DNA of 64,000 bases from Marinobacter aromaticivorans (GCF_002806975.1 NZ_NIHD01000007.1:62001-126000); one strand, 5' to 3'. Positions 52,647 through 63,647 are shown, counted from the stretch's first letter. Numbers and translations are program-made. Notes: generated by a model not told the origin, from the sequence alone.

Positions 52647-52789
52647 TGCTACGCTTTATTGTTGATCAATAATTTCCGCATCCAAACAGTCTGTTGTATG
52701 CAAGAACCAGCAGGGGAATACAGCCCAACCGCTTCCCTTACTGTTCGCAGCAAACTCCGGACCAGAAAGAGATTCCCAGGACCTGAATT

Positions 52790-53911
52790 ATGCGCACTGC
52801 TTCCCGCTTCCTGATCGCAATCATTTTCCTTGGCGTAGTGCTTGGCGGCATCTTCGGCTACAAGTTTTACCAGTTTGGCCAGATGAAAGAAATGCTGTCG
52901 CAACCACAACCGCCTGCTGAAGTCTCCGCCACCGAGGCTCGCACCGAGAGCTGGACACCGTCTATCAAGGCCGTGGGCAGCATCAAGGCGGTTAACGGCA
53001 TTGAAGTGGCCAACGAGGTGCCTGGCGTTATCGAGAGTATTAATTTCGAGTCCGGCGATACCGTCAAACAGGGCGATGTACTTATTCGCCTGAACACCTC
53101 AATCGATGAGGCCGCTGTGCGCACCCGCAGGGCAGAGGCACAGCTTGCGGAGCAGGAATTCAAGCGCATCTCCGATCTGCTGCCAAGACGTGCGGTTTCC
53201 CAGTCCCAGTATGACGAATCCAAGGCAAATTTTGACGCTGCCCAGGCCCGGGTTAACGAAGCCGAGGCTCAGTTGAACAAAAAAATAATCCGCGCGCCGT
53301 TCGACGGTACCCTCGGTATTCGTATGGTGGACCAGGGCGAATACCTTGCCACAGGCACACCGATTGTCGAGATCAACATGCTCGACCCGATCTACGTGGA
53401 CTTCACACTGTCGGAAAAGAATCTGCAGAATGTTGCCCGTGACTACTCCGTGGTCACGACCGTTGCCGCTGTTCCTGAGCAGGAATTCAAGGGCAGGATC
53501 AGCGCCATCAACACCTCGGTCAATCCGGAAACCCGCACGGTGCGTGTGCGGGCAACGCTGAGCAACCCGGAGAACCTGCTGCGGCCAGGCATGTTTGCAA
53601 CCATACAGACCCTGCAGCCCGAGGATAACGAAGTGGTTACGGTTCCCCGCACCGCAGTCTCCTACAACACTTACGGCGATTTTGTATTTGTCATCGAGGA
53701 GAACGAAGAAGGCGACCTGATTGTCAATCGGCGCAGCATCACCGCAGGCCAGACCCGTGACAAACGCGTTGCTGTTCTTTCAGGCCTTGAAAGTGGCGAG
53801 AAAGTGGTTTCCAAAGGACTGCTGAGACTCCGGGCCGGCCAGAAGGTCAAGATTCAGGATGAGAGCCCTGAGCAGAGCCAGGAAAAGCAGCCGCAGGAGG
53901 CATCTGAGTAA
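52790..53911 (+). CDS. RND efflux periplasmic adaptor (membrane fusion protein)
   Basis: 373 residues, N-terminal signal anchor (FLIAIIFLGVVLGGIFGYKFY), barrel-sandwich (lipoyl) halves GVIESINFESGDTVKQGDVLI and RAPFDGTLGIRMVDQGEYL, a coiled-coil hairpin between them (about 105-160), and a beta-barrel and membrane-proximal domain after it. It bridges the RND pump to an outer-membrane channel. The stop overlaps the pump start by one base (TAATG). Confidence 0.92.
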   Translation: MRTASRFLIAIIFLGVVLGGIFGYKFYQFGQMKEMLSQPQPPAEVSATEARTESWTPSIKAVGSIKAVNGIEVANEVPGVIESINFESGDTVKQGDVLIRLNTSIDEAAVRTRRAEAQLAEQEFKRISDLLPRRAVSQSQYDESKANFDAAQARVNEAEAQLNKKIIRAPFDGTLGIRMVDQGEYLATGTPIVEINMLDPIYVDFTLSEKNLQNVARDYSVVTTVAAVPEQEFKGRISAINTSVNPETRTVRVRATLSNPENLLRPGMFATIQTLQPEDNEVVTVPRTAVSYNTYGDFVFVIEENEEGDLIVNRRSITAGQTRDKRVAVLSGLESGEKVVSKGLLRLRAGQKVKIQDESPEQSQEKQPQEASE

Positions 53912-56900
53912 TGCGATTCACCGACATATTCATTCATCGCCCCGTGCTGGCGACGGTGGTCAGCCTCCTGATCCTGCTGCTTGGTGCCCGGGCCGCCATG
54001 GAAATGGAAATACGGCAATATCCGGAGCTCGAAAGTACCACGGTAACGGTAACAACGGCCTACCCCGGCGCCAGCTCGGACCTTATCAAGGGCTTTATCA
54101 CCACGCCGTTGCAACAGGCCATTGCTGAAGCCAGCGGTATTGACTACCTCACATCTACCAGCTCGCAGGGCAAGTCGACCATTGAAGCCAAGATGGTGCT
54201 GAACTACGACGCCAATGCTGCGCTGGCCGAAATACAGGCGAAGGTGGCCAGCCAGCGCAACGTTCTGCCGGCTGATGCCCAGGATCCGGTGATCACCTCC
54301 ACCACCGGTGATTCCACCGCGCTTATGTACATTGCCTTCTACAGCTCGAACATGGCGGTTCCGCAGATTACCGACTATCTGACCCGGGTGGTGCAGCCCA
54401 GACTGCAGGCTTTACCCGGCGTTGGTAAGGCACAGTTGCTTGGCCGCAAGTTTGCCCTGCGGGTGTGGCTGGATCCGGAACGACTGGCAGCGGTGGATAT
54501 GACCCCCACAGAAGTGGTGGCCAAGCTACGCGCCAACAACTATCAGGCGGCCGTCGGCAACACCAAGGGCGTCTATACCGAAATCAGCATGACCAGCGAC
54601 ACGGATGTGGCGGATCCGGACGAATTCCGAAATCTCGTGGTGAAGGAGGCGAATGGAACCCAGATCCGGCTGCAGGACATCGCCAGGGTTGAGCTCGGCT
54701 CTGAAACCTACGACGCACTGGCCCTCTATAAAGGCCAGCCGGCAACCTATGTAGCCATCGAGCTGGCCCCGGGTGCCAACCCCCTGACAGTAGCGGGCCT
54801 GGTTAAAGACGACCTTCCGGAAATCGAAAGCCAGCTCCCTGGGGACCTGGACGTGCGTCTGGCTTACGATGCATCAGACTTCATTGAAGATTCCATAAGC
54901 GAGGTTATTCGTACCCTGATTGAGGCTATGGGTATCGTTCTTGTGGTGGTGTTCCTTTGCCTTGGCTCAATCCGCGCTTCCATCGTACCGTCCGTTGCGG
55001 TTCCGCTGTCGCTGATTGGCGGCGCCTTCATCATGCTGATGTTCGGGTTCTCCCTGAACCTGCTTACGCTCTTGTCCATGGTTCTGGCTATCGGCCTGGT
55101 GGTAGACGATGCCATCATTATGGTAGAGAACGTGCACCGTCACATCGAAGCCGGCGAATCCCGGTTTGAAGCTGCGCTGAACGGTGCGCGGGAAATGGCG
55201 GTACCGATCATTGCCATGACAACCACTCTGGTTGCGGTTTATGCGCCTATCGGTTTTATGGGCGGCCTTGTTGGCTCGCTGTTTACCGAGTTCGCCTTTA
55301 CGCTGGCCGGCACAGTGGTGATCTCTGGCATCGTTGCGCTCACTCTCTCCCCCATGCTTTCGGGCAAGGTACTCAAGCCGCACGGTAACCCCGGCAGGTT
55401 CGAAAGCCTGGTTGAGCGCACGTTCAACGGCATCTCATCAGGTTATAAAACAGCCCTCAGATCACTGATGCAAACCAAGTCCGTGGTCGTGTTTTTCGCG
55501 CTGGTGATACTCGCCTCCATTTACTTCATGGCGATGATGAGCCAGAACGAACTGGCTCCCACAGAAGACCAGGGCATTCTGTTCTACCAGGGCCTCGGCC
55601 CCCAGACAGCCACCCTGGATTACCTGCTCGAACACGGCCATGAAGTTCAGGACCACCTGGCGTCGGTACCCGGCTACGCCGAAGATTTCATGATTTTGGG
55701 TATCACGGCGCCCAACGCCGTATTTGGTGGTTTCAAGATGGAGCCCTGGAGTAAGCGGGACGTCACCCAGTTTGAGGTTCAACCCCAGCTTGATGCCAAA
55801 CTCAAGAAAGTCACAGGCTTGCAAACAGCGGTATTCCCGCCGCCTGCGCTGCCTGGTTCAGGGGGCGGCTTGCCGTTCCAGTTCGTGATCACTACCGGCA
55901 GCAGCTATGAGCAGCTTGACCAGGTGGCTGATGACTTGCTGGGCAAGGCGATGGGCAGCGGCAACTTCATGTTCCTGCAGAAGTCCATCAACTTCGACCG
56001 CCCGGTTACCCGCATCAAAGTGGACCGCGACCGGGTTGCCGATCTCGGCCTTTCCATGCAGGACGTAGGGCAGTCGCTTTCCAGCATGCTTGGTGGCGGT
56101 TACATCAACCGCTTCAGCATGGAAGGCCGCTCCTATCAGGTAATCCCGCAGGTGGATCAGAAGTTCCGGCTGGATGAACAGGCGCTGAACGATTACTACA
56201 TCCGCACGGGTACCGGCACTCTGGTGCCCCTGGGCAGTGTGGTGAGCTTTACCCGGGATGTGGAGCCTTCCAACCGCACACAGTTCAACCAGCAGAACTC
56301 CCTCACCCTGCAAGGTGTGGTCATGCCGGGTGTGGCTGCGGGTACCGCCATGGATTTCATGGAGCAAACGGCTGAAGAAGTGTTCCCGCAGGGCTTCACC
56401 TACGACTACACCGGCCAGACCCGGCAGCTGGCCAATCAGGGCAGCGCGCTGGTGGTCACCTTCTTCCTGTCGCTGCTGGTTATTTACCTGGTGCTTGCAG
56501 CGCAGTTCGAAAGCTGGCGCGATCCCTTTATTATTCTGGTTTCGGTTCCCATGTCGATTGCGGGTGCAATGGCGTTTATCGTGCTTGGTTTTGCAACCAT
56601 GAACATCTACACGCAGGTGGGCCTGATTACGCTGATCGGGGTTGTTTCCAAGAACGGCATACTGATCGTGGAATTTGCCAACCTGCTGCAGAGAGACAGA
56701 GGCCTGAATAAAGTAGATGCGGTTATTGAGGCCGCCGCCATCCGTCTGCGGCCGATCATAATGACCTCTCTGGCGCTGATCTTTGCCATGGTGCCACTGC
56801 TGCTGGCGGCCGGGCCCGGCGCAGAAAGCCGCTTCGCCATCGGCCTGACCATCAGTGCCGGCCTGGGCATTGGCACCCTGTTCACCGTGTTCGTGCTGCC

Positions 56901-56958
56901 AGCGTTCTATATCCTGCTGGCTCGTGATCACAACGAGGCACGGGAAGAACAGGCCTAA
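53911..56958 (+). CDS. RND multidrug efflux permease (HAE1 family)
   Basis: 1015 residues, 12 transmembrane helices, two large periplasmic loops. The paired Asp of the proton relay is in GLVVDDAIIMVENVHRH (TM4), and the conserved ITLIGVVSKNGILIVEFAN and RLRPIIMTSLALIFAMVPL of the second half are present. Proton-driven export of hydrophobic compounds is expected. No outer-membrane channel gene is in the unit, so a TolC-like protein encoded elsewhere is needed. A strong bidirectional terminator follows. Confidence 0.94.
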   Translation: MRFTDIFIHRPVLATVVSLLILLLGARAAMEMEIRQYPELESTTVTVTTAYPGASSDLIKGFITTPLQQAIAEASGIDYLTSTSSQGKSTIEAKMVLNYDANAALAEIQAKVASQRNVLPADAQDPVITSTTGDSTALMYIAFYSSNMAVPQITDYLTRVVQPRLQALPGVGKAQLLGRKFALRVWLDPERLAAVDMTPTEVVAKLRANNYQAAVGNTKGVYTEISMTSDTDVADPDEFRNLVVKEANGTQIRLQDIARVELGSETYDALALYKGQPATYVAIELAPGANPLTVAGLVKDDLPEIESQLPGDLDVRLAYDASDFIEDSISEVIRTLIEAMGIVLVVVFLCLGSIRASIVPSVAVPLSLIGGAFIMLMFGFSLNLLTLLSMVLAIGLVVDDAIIMVENVHRHIEAGESRFEAALNGAREMAVPIIAMTTTLVAVYAPIGFMGGLVGSLFTEFAFTLAGTVVISGIVALTLSPMLSGKVLKPHGNPGRFESLVERTFNGISSGYKTALRSLMQTKSVVVFFALVILASIYFMAMMSQNELAPTEDQGILFYQGLGPQTATLDYLLEHGHEVQDHLASVPGYAEDFMILGITAPNAVFGGFKMEPWSKRDVTQFEVQPQLDAKLKKVTGLQTAVFPPPALPGSGGGLPFQFVITTGSSYEQLDQVADDLLGKAMGSGNFMFLQKSINFDRPVTRIKVDRDRVADLGLSMQDVGQSLSSMLGGGYINRFSMEGRSYQVIPQVDQKFRLDEQALNDYYIRTGTGTLVPLGSVVSFTRDVEPSNRTQFNQQNSLTLQGVVMPGVAAGTAMDFMEQTAEEVFPQGFTYDYTGQTRQLANQGSALVVTFFLSLLVIYLVLAAQFESWRDPFIILVSVPMSIAGAMAFIVLGFATMNIYTQVGLITLIGVVSKNGILIVEFANLLQRDRGLNKVDAVIEAAAIRLRPIIMTSLALIFAMVPLLLAAGPGAESRFAIGLTISAGLGIGTLFTVFVLPAFYILLARDHNEAREEQA

Positions 56959-56962
56959 GAGC

Positions 56963-56998
56963 AAAAGCCCGGCTAACCAAAAGGCTGGCCGGGCTTTT
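56963..56998. terminator. Terminator after the RND permease
   Basis: Perfect 11-bp stem AAAAGCCCGGC/GCCGGGCTTTT, with A and T tracts at the outer ends. Confidence 0.85.
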
Positions 56999-57121
56999 AC
57001 GTTGTCAGCCCTGGATGGGCTCTTCGCAGAACACCCGGTCCGTCTCCACGCCGTGCAATAGGTCACACTCTCCTGGCCACATGTTGCAAACTACTCGGGA
57101 AACAAACGAAAAGTCTGAATT

Positions 57122-58798
57122 TTATTGATATGGATCAATTATTGTCTGTCGCGCCTGGCTCCATGGCTGAGGCCTGGCCATCAGGTACCCTTGCCCGCGC
57201 TCACACCCCAATTGGCGAAGCTGCTGATACTGGGCCTGGCTCTCTATGCCTTCAGCAACCACCTGTAGCTCCAGTGCCTCGGCGATCCCCAAAATGGCCG
57301 ACACAATCCGCGAATCACGGTTTGTCGAGGCCACATAGCTGATAAACTGGCGATCGATCTTGAGCACCTGTACGGGTAGATTCTGCAAATAAGCCAGGGA
57401 GGAGTAGCCGGTTCCAAAGTCATCAATGGCGATCACCACGCCCTGGTCCCGGAATTCCCGGAGGCACGCGAGGCATTGGCTGGACAAGTGCATGATGTGA
57501 GTTTCGGTAATTTCGATTTCCGGCTGCCAACCTATCTCACGGATACGGGCAAACAGGGGACCAATGGCCGTGCGCAGGCGCGAATCTGTAATCTGGCGGG
57601 CGGATATATTGATCGCCAGCCGAAAACTGCCGGGCATATCGGGGGGATCGTCTCGCAAGTCGGCCAGAATTGCGCGCACCAGTTGCTGGGTCATTTCATG
57701 GATCTGTCCACGGCGTTCTGCAAGCGGCACAAAATCGCCGGGTGATACCGGGCCAAACTCCGGATGATTCCAGCGCAACAACGCCTCCATGCCCACAACC
57801 TGCCCCGAATCAAGATCATACTGGGGCTGATAGACCACATGAAACTCATCCGGTGAGGTTTTGAGCGATGCGGTCAAAGCTTCTGAGAGCTGCTGCTCCC
57901 GGCGCCCCTGTTCGTCGTCCGCTTCGCTGTATATGCGGTAACAGGAACGGCCCGCAAGCTTTGCCGAATACATGGCACGATCGGCTTTCTGCAAAAGTTC
58001 AGCACCACTTTGCCCATGTGAGGGATAAATCGCCGCCCCTATGGAAGCAGACAGAAAATGCTCCCGTTGGCCCACGATTACCGGAGCGCGGAATGCCTGG
58101 ATCATGCGCTCACAGACCTCATGCAGATCACCAGGCCCCGACAGCTCAACAATGACAGCAAACTCGTCACCTGACAGCCGAGCCACCACATCATCCGCTC
58201 CTACCACGCTCTGAATGCACCGGGCGGCCTGCTGCAGCACCCCATCCCCAAACTCGTGCCCATGTAGATCGTTAACAGACTTGAAGAAATCCAGATCAAC
58301 AAACAAAACGGCAAACCAGCCGTCGCCATGGGAACGCTGACTTACCCGGGCCTTCAGAAACTCCTGGAACAGGGAGCGGTTGGGGAGTTCAGTGAGCGGA
58401 TCGTAGTATGCCAGAGAAGCAAGATGTTCATCTGCACCGGTTCTCTCCCCCATATCCATAAACATGCCCACATAGGCCTGCTGGTTCTCGTACTCCATGG
58501 GGTAAATGCTGAGCCACTGGGGGTAGATCTCACCACTTTTTTTCCGATTCCAGACCAGCCCTTCCCACCGACCGTCGCTGGTCAGAGATTGCCACATGGC
58601 CTGATAAAAGTCAGGTGAATGCAGTCCCGAGCTCAGAACCGAAGGTGGCTCGCCCATTACCTCATCGGGCTGGTAACCGGTAACGGCGCGGAACATACGG
58701 TTTACATAGGTGATTCTGGGTTCTTTGGTGGCAATCATGATGGCGCGTGGATACTGATCCACCAAAGCCCTGAAATCTTGTTGTTGTTCAAACTGCAT
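57122..58798 (-). CDS. PAS-GGDEF-EAL protein
   Basis: 558 residues from the ATG at 58798 (GAGCAGG upstream); a GTG 14 codons earlier is less likely. PAS domain (about 8-120), GGDEF domain (about 130-290) and EAL domain (about 305-555). The cyclase signature is SGDEF rather than GGDEF, which often means weak or no synthesis. The EAL site is intact (MEALLRWNHPE, ITETHIM, IDDFGTGYSSLAYL, VVAEGIES). It is thus likely a c-di-GMP phosphodiesterase sensing via PAS. It is divergent from the Aer-like gene. Confidence 0.9.
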   Translation of the reverse strand: MQFEQQQDFRALVDQYPRAIMIATKEPRITYVNRMFRAVTGYQPDEVMGEPPSVLSSGLHSPDFYQAMWQSLTSDGRWEGLVWNRKKSGEIYPQWLSIYPMEYENQQAYVGMFMDMGERTGADEHLASLAYYDPLTELPNRSLFQEFLKARVSQRSHGDGWFAVLFVDLDFFKSVNDLHGHEFGDGVLQQAARCIQSVVGADDVVARLSGDEFAVIVELSGPGDLHEVCERMIQAFRAPVIVGQREHFLSASIGAAIYPSHGQSGAELLQKADRAMYSAKLAGRSCYRIYSEADDEQGRREQQLSEALTASLKTSPDEFHVVYQPQYDLDSGQVVGMEALLRWNHPEFGPVSPGDFVPLAERRGQIHEMTQQLVRAILADLRDDPPDMPGSFRLAINISARQITDSRLRTAIGPLFARIREIGWQPEIEITETHIMHLSSQCLACLREFRDQGVVIAIDDFGTGYSSLAYLQNLPVQVLKIDRQFISYVASTNRDSRIVSAILGIAEALELQVVAEGIESQAQYQQLRQLGCERGQGYLMARPQPWSQARQTIIDPYQ

Positions 58799-59062
58799 GA
58801 ATAACCTGCTCCCGATCTTCCCGTCTGTCAGCCTCCTCACGCATTATTAGCGTAGTGGGAAACCTGCGCCCATCTATCCACATTACGCAAAAGTGCGCGG
58901 TTCAGGTCGAATAATAATTAAATTTGAACATTAATTCACCAACTGCATTATATGGATATTCATTAAAGTGCTTTTCATACCAAACTGAGCGCCATCAGAT
59001 GCGCTTGAGAGCGGCGCCTGCCTGCACATCACTATTACAACAAAAGAAGAGCAGGATGCGGT

Positions 59063-60676
59063 ATGCGGAGAAACGAACCAGTCACCCAAAAAGAGCGAAC
59101 TTACCCTGATGACTTCAACCTCATCACAACGACAGACCTGCAAGGCAGGATTACTGCAGCCAATGAAGCATTCGCAGAGGTCTCGGGTTATACCGAAGAC
59201 GAGCTGATCGGGCAGCACCACAACTTAATACGACACCCCGACATGCCGGAGGGTGCGTTCGGGGATTTGTGGCAAACCATTAAGAATGGCGAATCGTGGC
59301 GTGGCATCGTCAAGAATCGCTGCAAAAATGGCGATCATTACTGGGTCGATGCTTTTGTAACCCCCATTTTTGATAACGGCAACATTGTTGAGTATCAGTC
59401 AGTGCGGGTACTGCCCCACAGAGACCAGATACAAAGAGCAGAAGCGGCCTACGCAGCCTGGAACCGGGGTAATATTCCCCGCCGGTTTCTGGCCACAAGC
59501 CCGGCATTACCCTGGAAACTGATTTGTCTTTACGCTGCGCTGGCGACTGGGCTCCTGGCCCTTGGCCTGACGACACTACCCGCTCAGAACATGGTAATCC
59601 TGCAGGGATTACTACTGGTGGCTTTTCTGACCCTGCAAGGGCTGACACAACCGATGGTTCGAAGCGCAAAAGCCGCCTGCCGGCACGCACACCCTGTTAT
59701 GCCATGGATCTACACCGGCCGCCGGGATGAAAGCGCATGGATCGAGTTCGACCGGCAAAAACGCAACGCAGTCCTGCGCGCGGTATCGGCCCGCATGCAC
59801 ACCAATGTAGGGTACCTGCACGGCAGCAAACAACGCACGATTGATTGGGTTTCGCAGTCAGTTGCCAGCATTCGCAGCCAGCGTGAAGACATCCAGAGCA
59901 TTACCCGGGCATTTGATGAACTGGCGCGCAGTGTCAAAGGCGTAAGCGAACTGACTAGCCGCACCCATGACGCAACCATGGATGCCAGTAAATCAGCCGG
60001 CCACTGCCAGCAACAAATGCAGGTCATGAACGACGATTTGTCCGGCCTGCATAACCAGCTTTCCGCCGCCAACGAGAGAATAACCGCACTGTCGGAAAAA
60101 AGTGATGCCATCGGTCTGGTGCTTGATGTCATTTCAGACATCGCGGAACAGACCAACCTGCTGGCGCTCAATGCAGCGATTGAGGCCGCAAGAGCGGGCG
60201 ATGCCGGTCGCGGCTTTGCGGTGGTTGCGGATGAGGTCCGCGGGCTGGCCCGGCGTACTCACGAATCCACCCGCAAAATCGAAGAGATTATCGACGCCTT
60301 GCAGAATGAAACGCACAGCGTTGTTGATGTTATTAACCGCGGAGCCAGTGCCTGTGAGCAAACCACATTCATGGGAAATGAGGCCAGTAAAGCACTCGCC
60401 TCCACCCTCAGGGATATCGAAATTATTACCAGCTGCACCCATGAAGTGGCGAGTGCTACCAAAGAGCAATCCGCCCTCAGCCTGCAGGTACAGAAGCAGG
60501 TGGATCGATTGCTCGCGCTGGGTGACGAGTCAGTCCGCAGTAGCGAGAGTGTCCGACTGGAATCCGAGGATCTCGGTAACAGCGTGGACCAGGCTCAACT
60601 ACTCACCAGCCACTTCCTGAAAATGCTTTCTGGCCGGTTAACGGCAGGCAAAGTCGGGGCAAAAGCACAGCCATAG
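59063..60676 (+). CDS. Aer-like PAS methyl-accepting chemotaxis protein
   Basis: 537 residues. The PAS domain (about 15-120) with [21 protein letters not shown] and [12 protein letters not shown] closely follows E. coli Aer, which binds FAD and senses redox for energy taxis. A hydrophobic hairpin (about 153-195) anchors it to the membrane, without a large periplasmic domain. The cytoplasmic signalling tip reads [23 protein letters not shown], followed by [14 protein letters not shown]. It should signal to CheA/CheW encoded elsewhere. The 5' gap shared with the GGDEF/EAL gene is AT-rich and probably holds both promoters. Confidence 0.93.
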   Translation: MRRNEPVTQKERTYPDDFNLITTTDLQGRITAANEAFAEVSGYTEDELIGQHHNLIRHPDMPEGAFGDLWQTIKNGESWRGIVKNRCKNGDHYWVDAFVTPIFDNGNIVEYQSVRVLPHRDQIQRAEAAYAAWNRGNIPRRFLATSPALPWKLICLYAALATGLLALGLTTLPAQNMVILQGLLLVAFLTLQGLTQPMVRSAKAACRHAHPVMPWIYTGRRDESAWIEFDRQKRNAVLRAVSARMHTNVGYLHGSKQRTIDWVSQSVASIRSQREDIQSITRAFDELARSVKGVSELTSRTHDATMDASKSAGHCQQQMQVMNDDLSGLHNQLSAANERITALSEKSDAIGLVLDVISDIAEQTNLLALNAAIEAARAGDAGRGFAVVADEVRGLARRTHESTRKIEEIIDALQNETHSVVDVINRGASACEQTTFMGNEASKALASTLRDIEIITSCTHEVASATKEQSALSLQVQKQVDRLLALGDESVRSSESVRLESEDLGNSVDQAQLLTSHFLKMLSGRLTAGKVGAKAQP

Positions 60677-60761
60677 CGATTCCCCAGGCTCCCACAATGC
60701 GGTAGTCTGACGACCTCACCCGGTATTCGTTGCGGAAAATCGTCACTATCATGTTGTTATC

Positions 60762-61076
60762 ATGACTCTGGGAACTCTGTTCTGGCTGTTTGTTGCAGCC
60801 TTTGCCATCTGGTACTGGTGGCGCGCCAAGGCCATCAAGGACTCTGTCCTCCAGGCTGCCCACCGCTACTGCAAAACCATGGACGTCATGCTGCTCGATG
60901 ACGCCATCTACCTGCGGGGCATCTGGTTCAAGCGCGACGAAAAAGGCCAGATCCGCGTGTGGCGCCGCTTCCTGTTCGATTTCACGGCCACCGGCGAGGA
61001 GCGCTATAGCGGTCGGGTTATCATGCTCGGACCGCGGATCCTGCACATGGAGCTGGACCCGCACAGGTTCCCCTGA
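60762..61076 (+). CDS. DUF3301 small membrane protein
   Basis: 104 residues with one N-terminal helix (TLFWLFVAAFAIWYWWRAKAIKD) and a compact soluble part (LDDAIYLRGIWFKRDEKGQ, RRFLFDFTATGEERYSGRV). The family is widespread in gammaproteobacteria with no known role. It stands before the aminotransferase gene, 124 bases away. Confidence 0.85.
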   Translation: MTLGTLFWLFVAAFAIWYWWRAKAIKDSVLQAAHRYCKTMDVMLLDDAIYLRGIWFKRDEKGQIRVWRRFLFDFTATGEERYSGRVIMLGPRILHMELDPHRFP

Positions 61077-61200
61077 GTTTCCCGCACACACGCCCCCCCC
61101 TCAACCACAGGCCTCGGCAATCACTTATGCGCGATTCCCCCAAAGATATGTTTGGGTTTTCTATACTGTCCGGGTCATTCTCAACCAACAGACCGGAACA

Positions 61201-62496
61201 ATGGATATCCATCACGACCAGCGCTTTGCAATTAACCTGAACGTTCGCGGCATCCAGCCTTCAGCTACCCTGCGAATCAACGAACTGAGCAACCAGCTAA
61301 AATCCGAAGGCAGGAACATCATCAAGCTTGGCCTCGGGCAATCGCCTTTCCCGGTTCCTGAGCGTGTTGTGAGTGCACTCAGGGAACACGCCCATGAAAA
61401 GGACTACTTGCCGGTCAAGGGCCTCAGAGGCCTGCGCGAATCCATTGCCGGTTACATTAACCGCCGGGAGCGTATGCGGTGCACCTGGGAAGACGTGCTG
61501 ATCGGCCCCGGCTCTAAAGAACTGCTGTTCATTCTGCAGCTGGCTTACTATGGCGATCTTCTGATTCCACGCCCGAGCTGGGTGTCCTATGCGCCCCAGG
61601 CCCGCATTATTGGTCGTTCCGTACACTGGCTGCCCACTCACGCAGAGAACAACTGGCAACTGACCGCCGAGGAACTGGACATCATTTGCCGGGACGACCC
61701 CTCGCGCCCACGTATCCTGATTCTCAACTATCCGTCCAACCCGACCGGCTGCAGTTACACCGACGACCAGCTTCTGGCCATCGCCAATGTCGCCCGCAAG
61801 TACAAACTGATCCTGCTTTCGGATGAAATTTACGGCGAAGTACACTTTGAAGGAAAGCACAAATCCATCGCCCGCTACTACCCGGAAGGCACTATTATCA
61901 GTACCGGTTTGAGCAAGTGGGCGGGTGCCGGTGGCTGGCGCCTGGGTACTTTCATATTCCCTAAAGAACTCCGCCCCCTGCAGGACGCCATGGCCATCAT
62001 CGCCAGCGAAACCTACACCGCCACCAGTGCCCCCATACAGCATGCTGCAATCACTGCCTTTAACGGTGGCGACGATATAGATGAATATCTGAAACAGTCA
62101 CGCCGTGTGCTGAAGGTGGTAGGTGAGTACATGCACCGGCGCCTGAGTGATATGGGTGCTGTGGTGCAGAAGCCTGAAGGCGCTTTCTACGTGTTCCCGA
62201 ATTTCGAGAACTTCCGCGACCAGCTTGCCAGAAAGGACATCAAAACCAGCCAGGCCTTCTGCCAGTCGTTACTGGAAAGCACAGGCGTTGCCATTTTACC
62301 GGCCAGCGATTTCGGCTTTGTGCCGGATCATCTGGGTGCGCGCCTGGCGTTCGTGGATTTTGATGGTGCGGAAGCTCTTCAGTTGGCTGGCGGGGACTAT
62401 GCCGATCGGGAGCTTGCTGATGATTTTGTCGACACAGCCTGCCCTCGTCTGGTGACAGCAATGGACAAGATGGAGGCCTGGCTGAACAGCCTCTGA
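61201..62496 (+). CDS. Class I/II PLP aminotransferase
   Basis: 431 residues from an ATG at 61201; a longer frame overlaps DUF3301 and is noncoding before it. The fold-type I PLP site is seen in ILNYPSNPTGCSYTD, LLSDEIYGEVHF and the Schiff-base lysine STGLSKWAGAGGWRLG, with a late RLAFVDFDG. Aspartate/aromatic transaminase-like activity is likely but the substrate is not fixed. TATACT near 61162-61167 may be its -10 box. Confidence 0.87.
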   Translation: MDIHHDQRFAINLNVRGIQPSATLRINELSNQLKSEGRNIIKLGLGQSPFPVPERVVSALREHAHEKDYLPVKGLRGLRESIAGYINRRERMRCTWEDVLIGPGSKELLFILQLAYYGDLLIPRPSWVSYAPQARIIGRSVHWLPTHAENNWQLTAEELDIICRDDPSRPRILILNYPSNPTGCSYTDDQLLAIANVARKYKLILLSDEIYGEVHFEGKHKSIARYYPEGTIISTGLSKWAGAGGWRLGTFIFPKELRPLQDAMAIIASETYTATSAPIQHAAITAFNGGDDIDEYLKQSRRVLKVVGEYMHRRLSDMGAVVQKPEGAFYVFPNFENFRDQLARKDIKTSQAFCQSLLESTGVAILPASDFGFVPDHLGARLAFVDFDGAEALQLAGGDYADRELADDFVDTACPRLVTAMDKMEAWLNSL

Positions 62497-62550
62497 GTTT
62501 GTCGTGTTAGACTGGTGCCTCTACTTTTCAAAGGCTATGACGGGGGCACC

Positions 62551-63381
62551 ATGTCTGACTCTGTTTCCCTTCAGGGTATTACCGATTTTGCAGAGGATCT
62601 GGCCCGGAAGGCCGGAAAGCTGATCCGCAAAGAGCGTGACCACAGCACGCTGCGCACCGACTACAAGCAACACTCTGAGCTGGTCACCCACGCGGACATC
62701 GTTGCCGATGAATTTATCACCAGCGCCATTCGCAAACGCTTTCCTGATCACCGCATACTTTCTGAAGAAACCATGCCGGATCTCAGCCAGGCTGAGGAAC
62801 TGGAAACGCCACTGTGGATCATTGATCCCATCGATGGCACGGTAAACTATGCGTACGGTCACCCGCAGGTTGCGGTGTCCATTGCCTACGCGGAAAATGG
62901 CCGTGTGCAGGCCGGTGTGGTGCACGCGCCCTTCCCGCGCCCGCGCGAAACCTTTCGCGCCACACTGGGCGATGGTGCCACGCTTAACGGCAAACCCATA
63001 CGCCACAGCGGTGCCACGGTTCCAGGGGAGTCACTCTTTGCAACCGGTTTCCCTTACACCAAAGACAACCTCGCCCCACTGGTCAGCCGCCTGGACGCAA
63101 TGATTCATCAGTGCCGCGATCTGCGGCGCATCGGTTCTGCGGCCCTGGATATCTGCTGGGTAGCCTGCGGCAGGCTGGATATCTACTATGAAAACGTCAG
63201 CCCCTGGGACTTCGCCGCCGCCCGCCTGATTGCCCTGGAAGCCGGCGCCACCGCCGGTCACTTCAGCGAGGTTCCCGAGGGCTACCCGGTCGACCTCTGG
63301 GGCCGCGACATCCTGATTTCGGCGCCGGCTATCTGGGAACCTGTTCGTCAGATTCTTCGGTCTGCTTCTGGGTATGAGTGA
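62551..63381 (+). CDS. Inositol-monophosphatase-family phosphatase
   Basis: 276 residues from the ATG at 62551 (GGGGG about 4 bases upstream). Metal-binding motifs of the IMPase/FIG superfamily: ILSEETM, WIIDPIDGTVNYAYG and SPWDFAAARLIALEAG. It may act on inositol phosphates, 3'-phosphoadenosine 5'-phosphate or histidinol phosphate; it is not closest to SuhB by its start. A structured repeat element starts 3 bases after its stop codon. Confidence 0.88.
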   Translation: MSDSVSLQGITDFAEDLARKAGKLIRKERDHSTLRTDYKQHSELVTHADIVADEFITSAIRKRFPDHRILSEETMPDLSQAEELETPLWIIDPIDGTVNYAYGHPQVAVSIAYAENGRVQAGVVHAPFPRPRETFRATLGDGATLNGKPIRHSGATVPGESLFATGFPYTKDNLAPLVSRLDAMIHQCRDLRRIGSAALDICWVACGRLDIYYENVSPWDFAAARLIALEAGATAGHFSEVPEGYPVDLWGRDILISAPAIWEPVRQILRSASGYE

Positions 63382-63384
63382 GCT

Positions 63385-63536
63385 TTGGTGCTCTTTTTCT
63401 TTGTAGCCTGTTGGTTTTGGGGGGTGGCACGGGCAGGAAGGCCCTGTCCCGGAACCGCTACAAGCACGTCCGTGTGCGCTTGACGTAGGCCATCCATGGC
63501 CTACGACATTCCGGGACAGGGCCTTCCTGCCCGTGC
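63385..63536 (+). repeat. Structured repeat element, copy 1
   Basis: Begins with a 26-nt box (63385-63410) identical to that of copy 2, then a 16-nt G/T-rich spacer. A 28-nt arm (63427-63454), a 54-nt core and an exactly complementary 28-nt arm (63509-63536) follow. The core has two small hairpins: GCACGT-CC-GTGTGC and GTAGGCCAT-CC-ATGGCCTAC. It starts 3 bases after the phosphatase stop codon. Confidence 0.85.
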
Positions 63537-63647
63537 AACTAACTAAAGCGAAATCTCGTCAAAAAGACACACTGATATCTTTCCGATTGCTGCCACAAAA
63601 TCTAACGCAAACCGAAGAAAAGTCAGATATATCTGAGTTGTCTGAAA

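Noticed and set aside
55858..57066. A 402-codon frame antisense to the RND permease
   Set aside because: Lies inside a conserved pump gene and crosses its terminator; composition is rich in His/Gln/Arg as expected of a complement.
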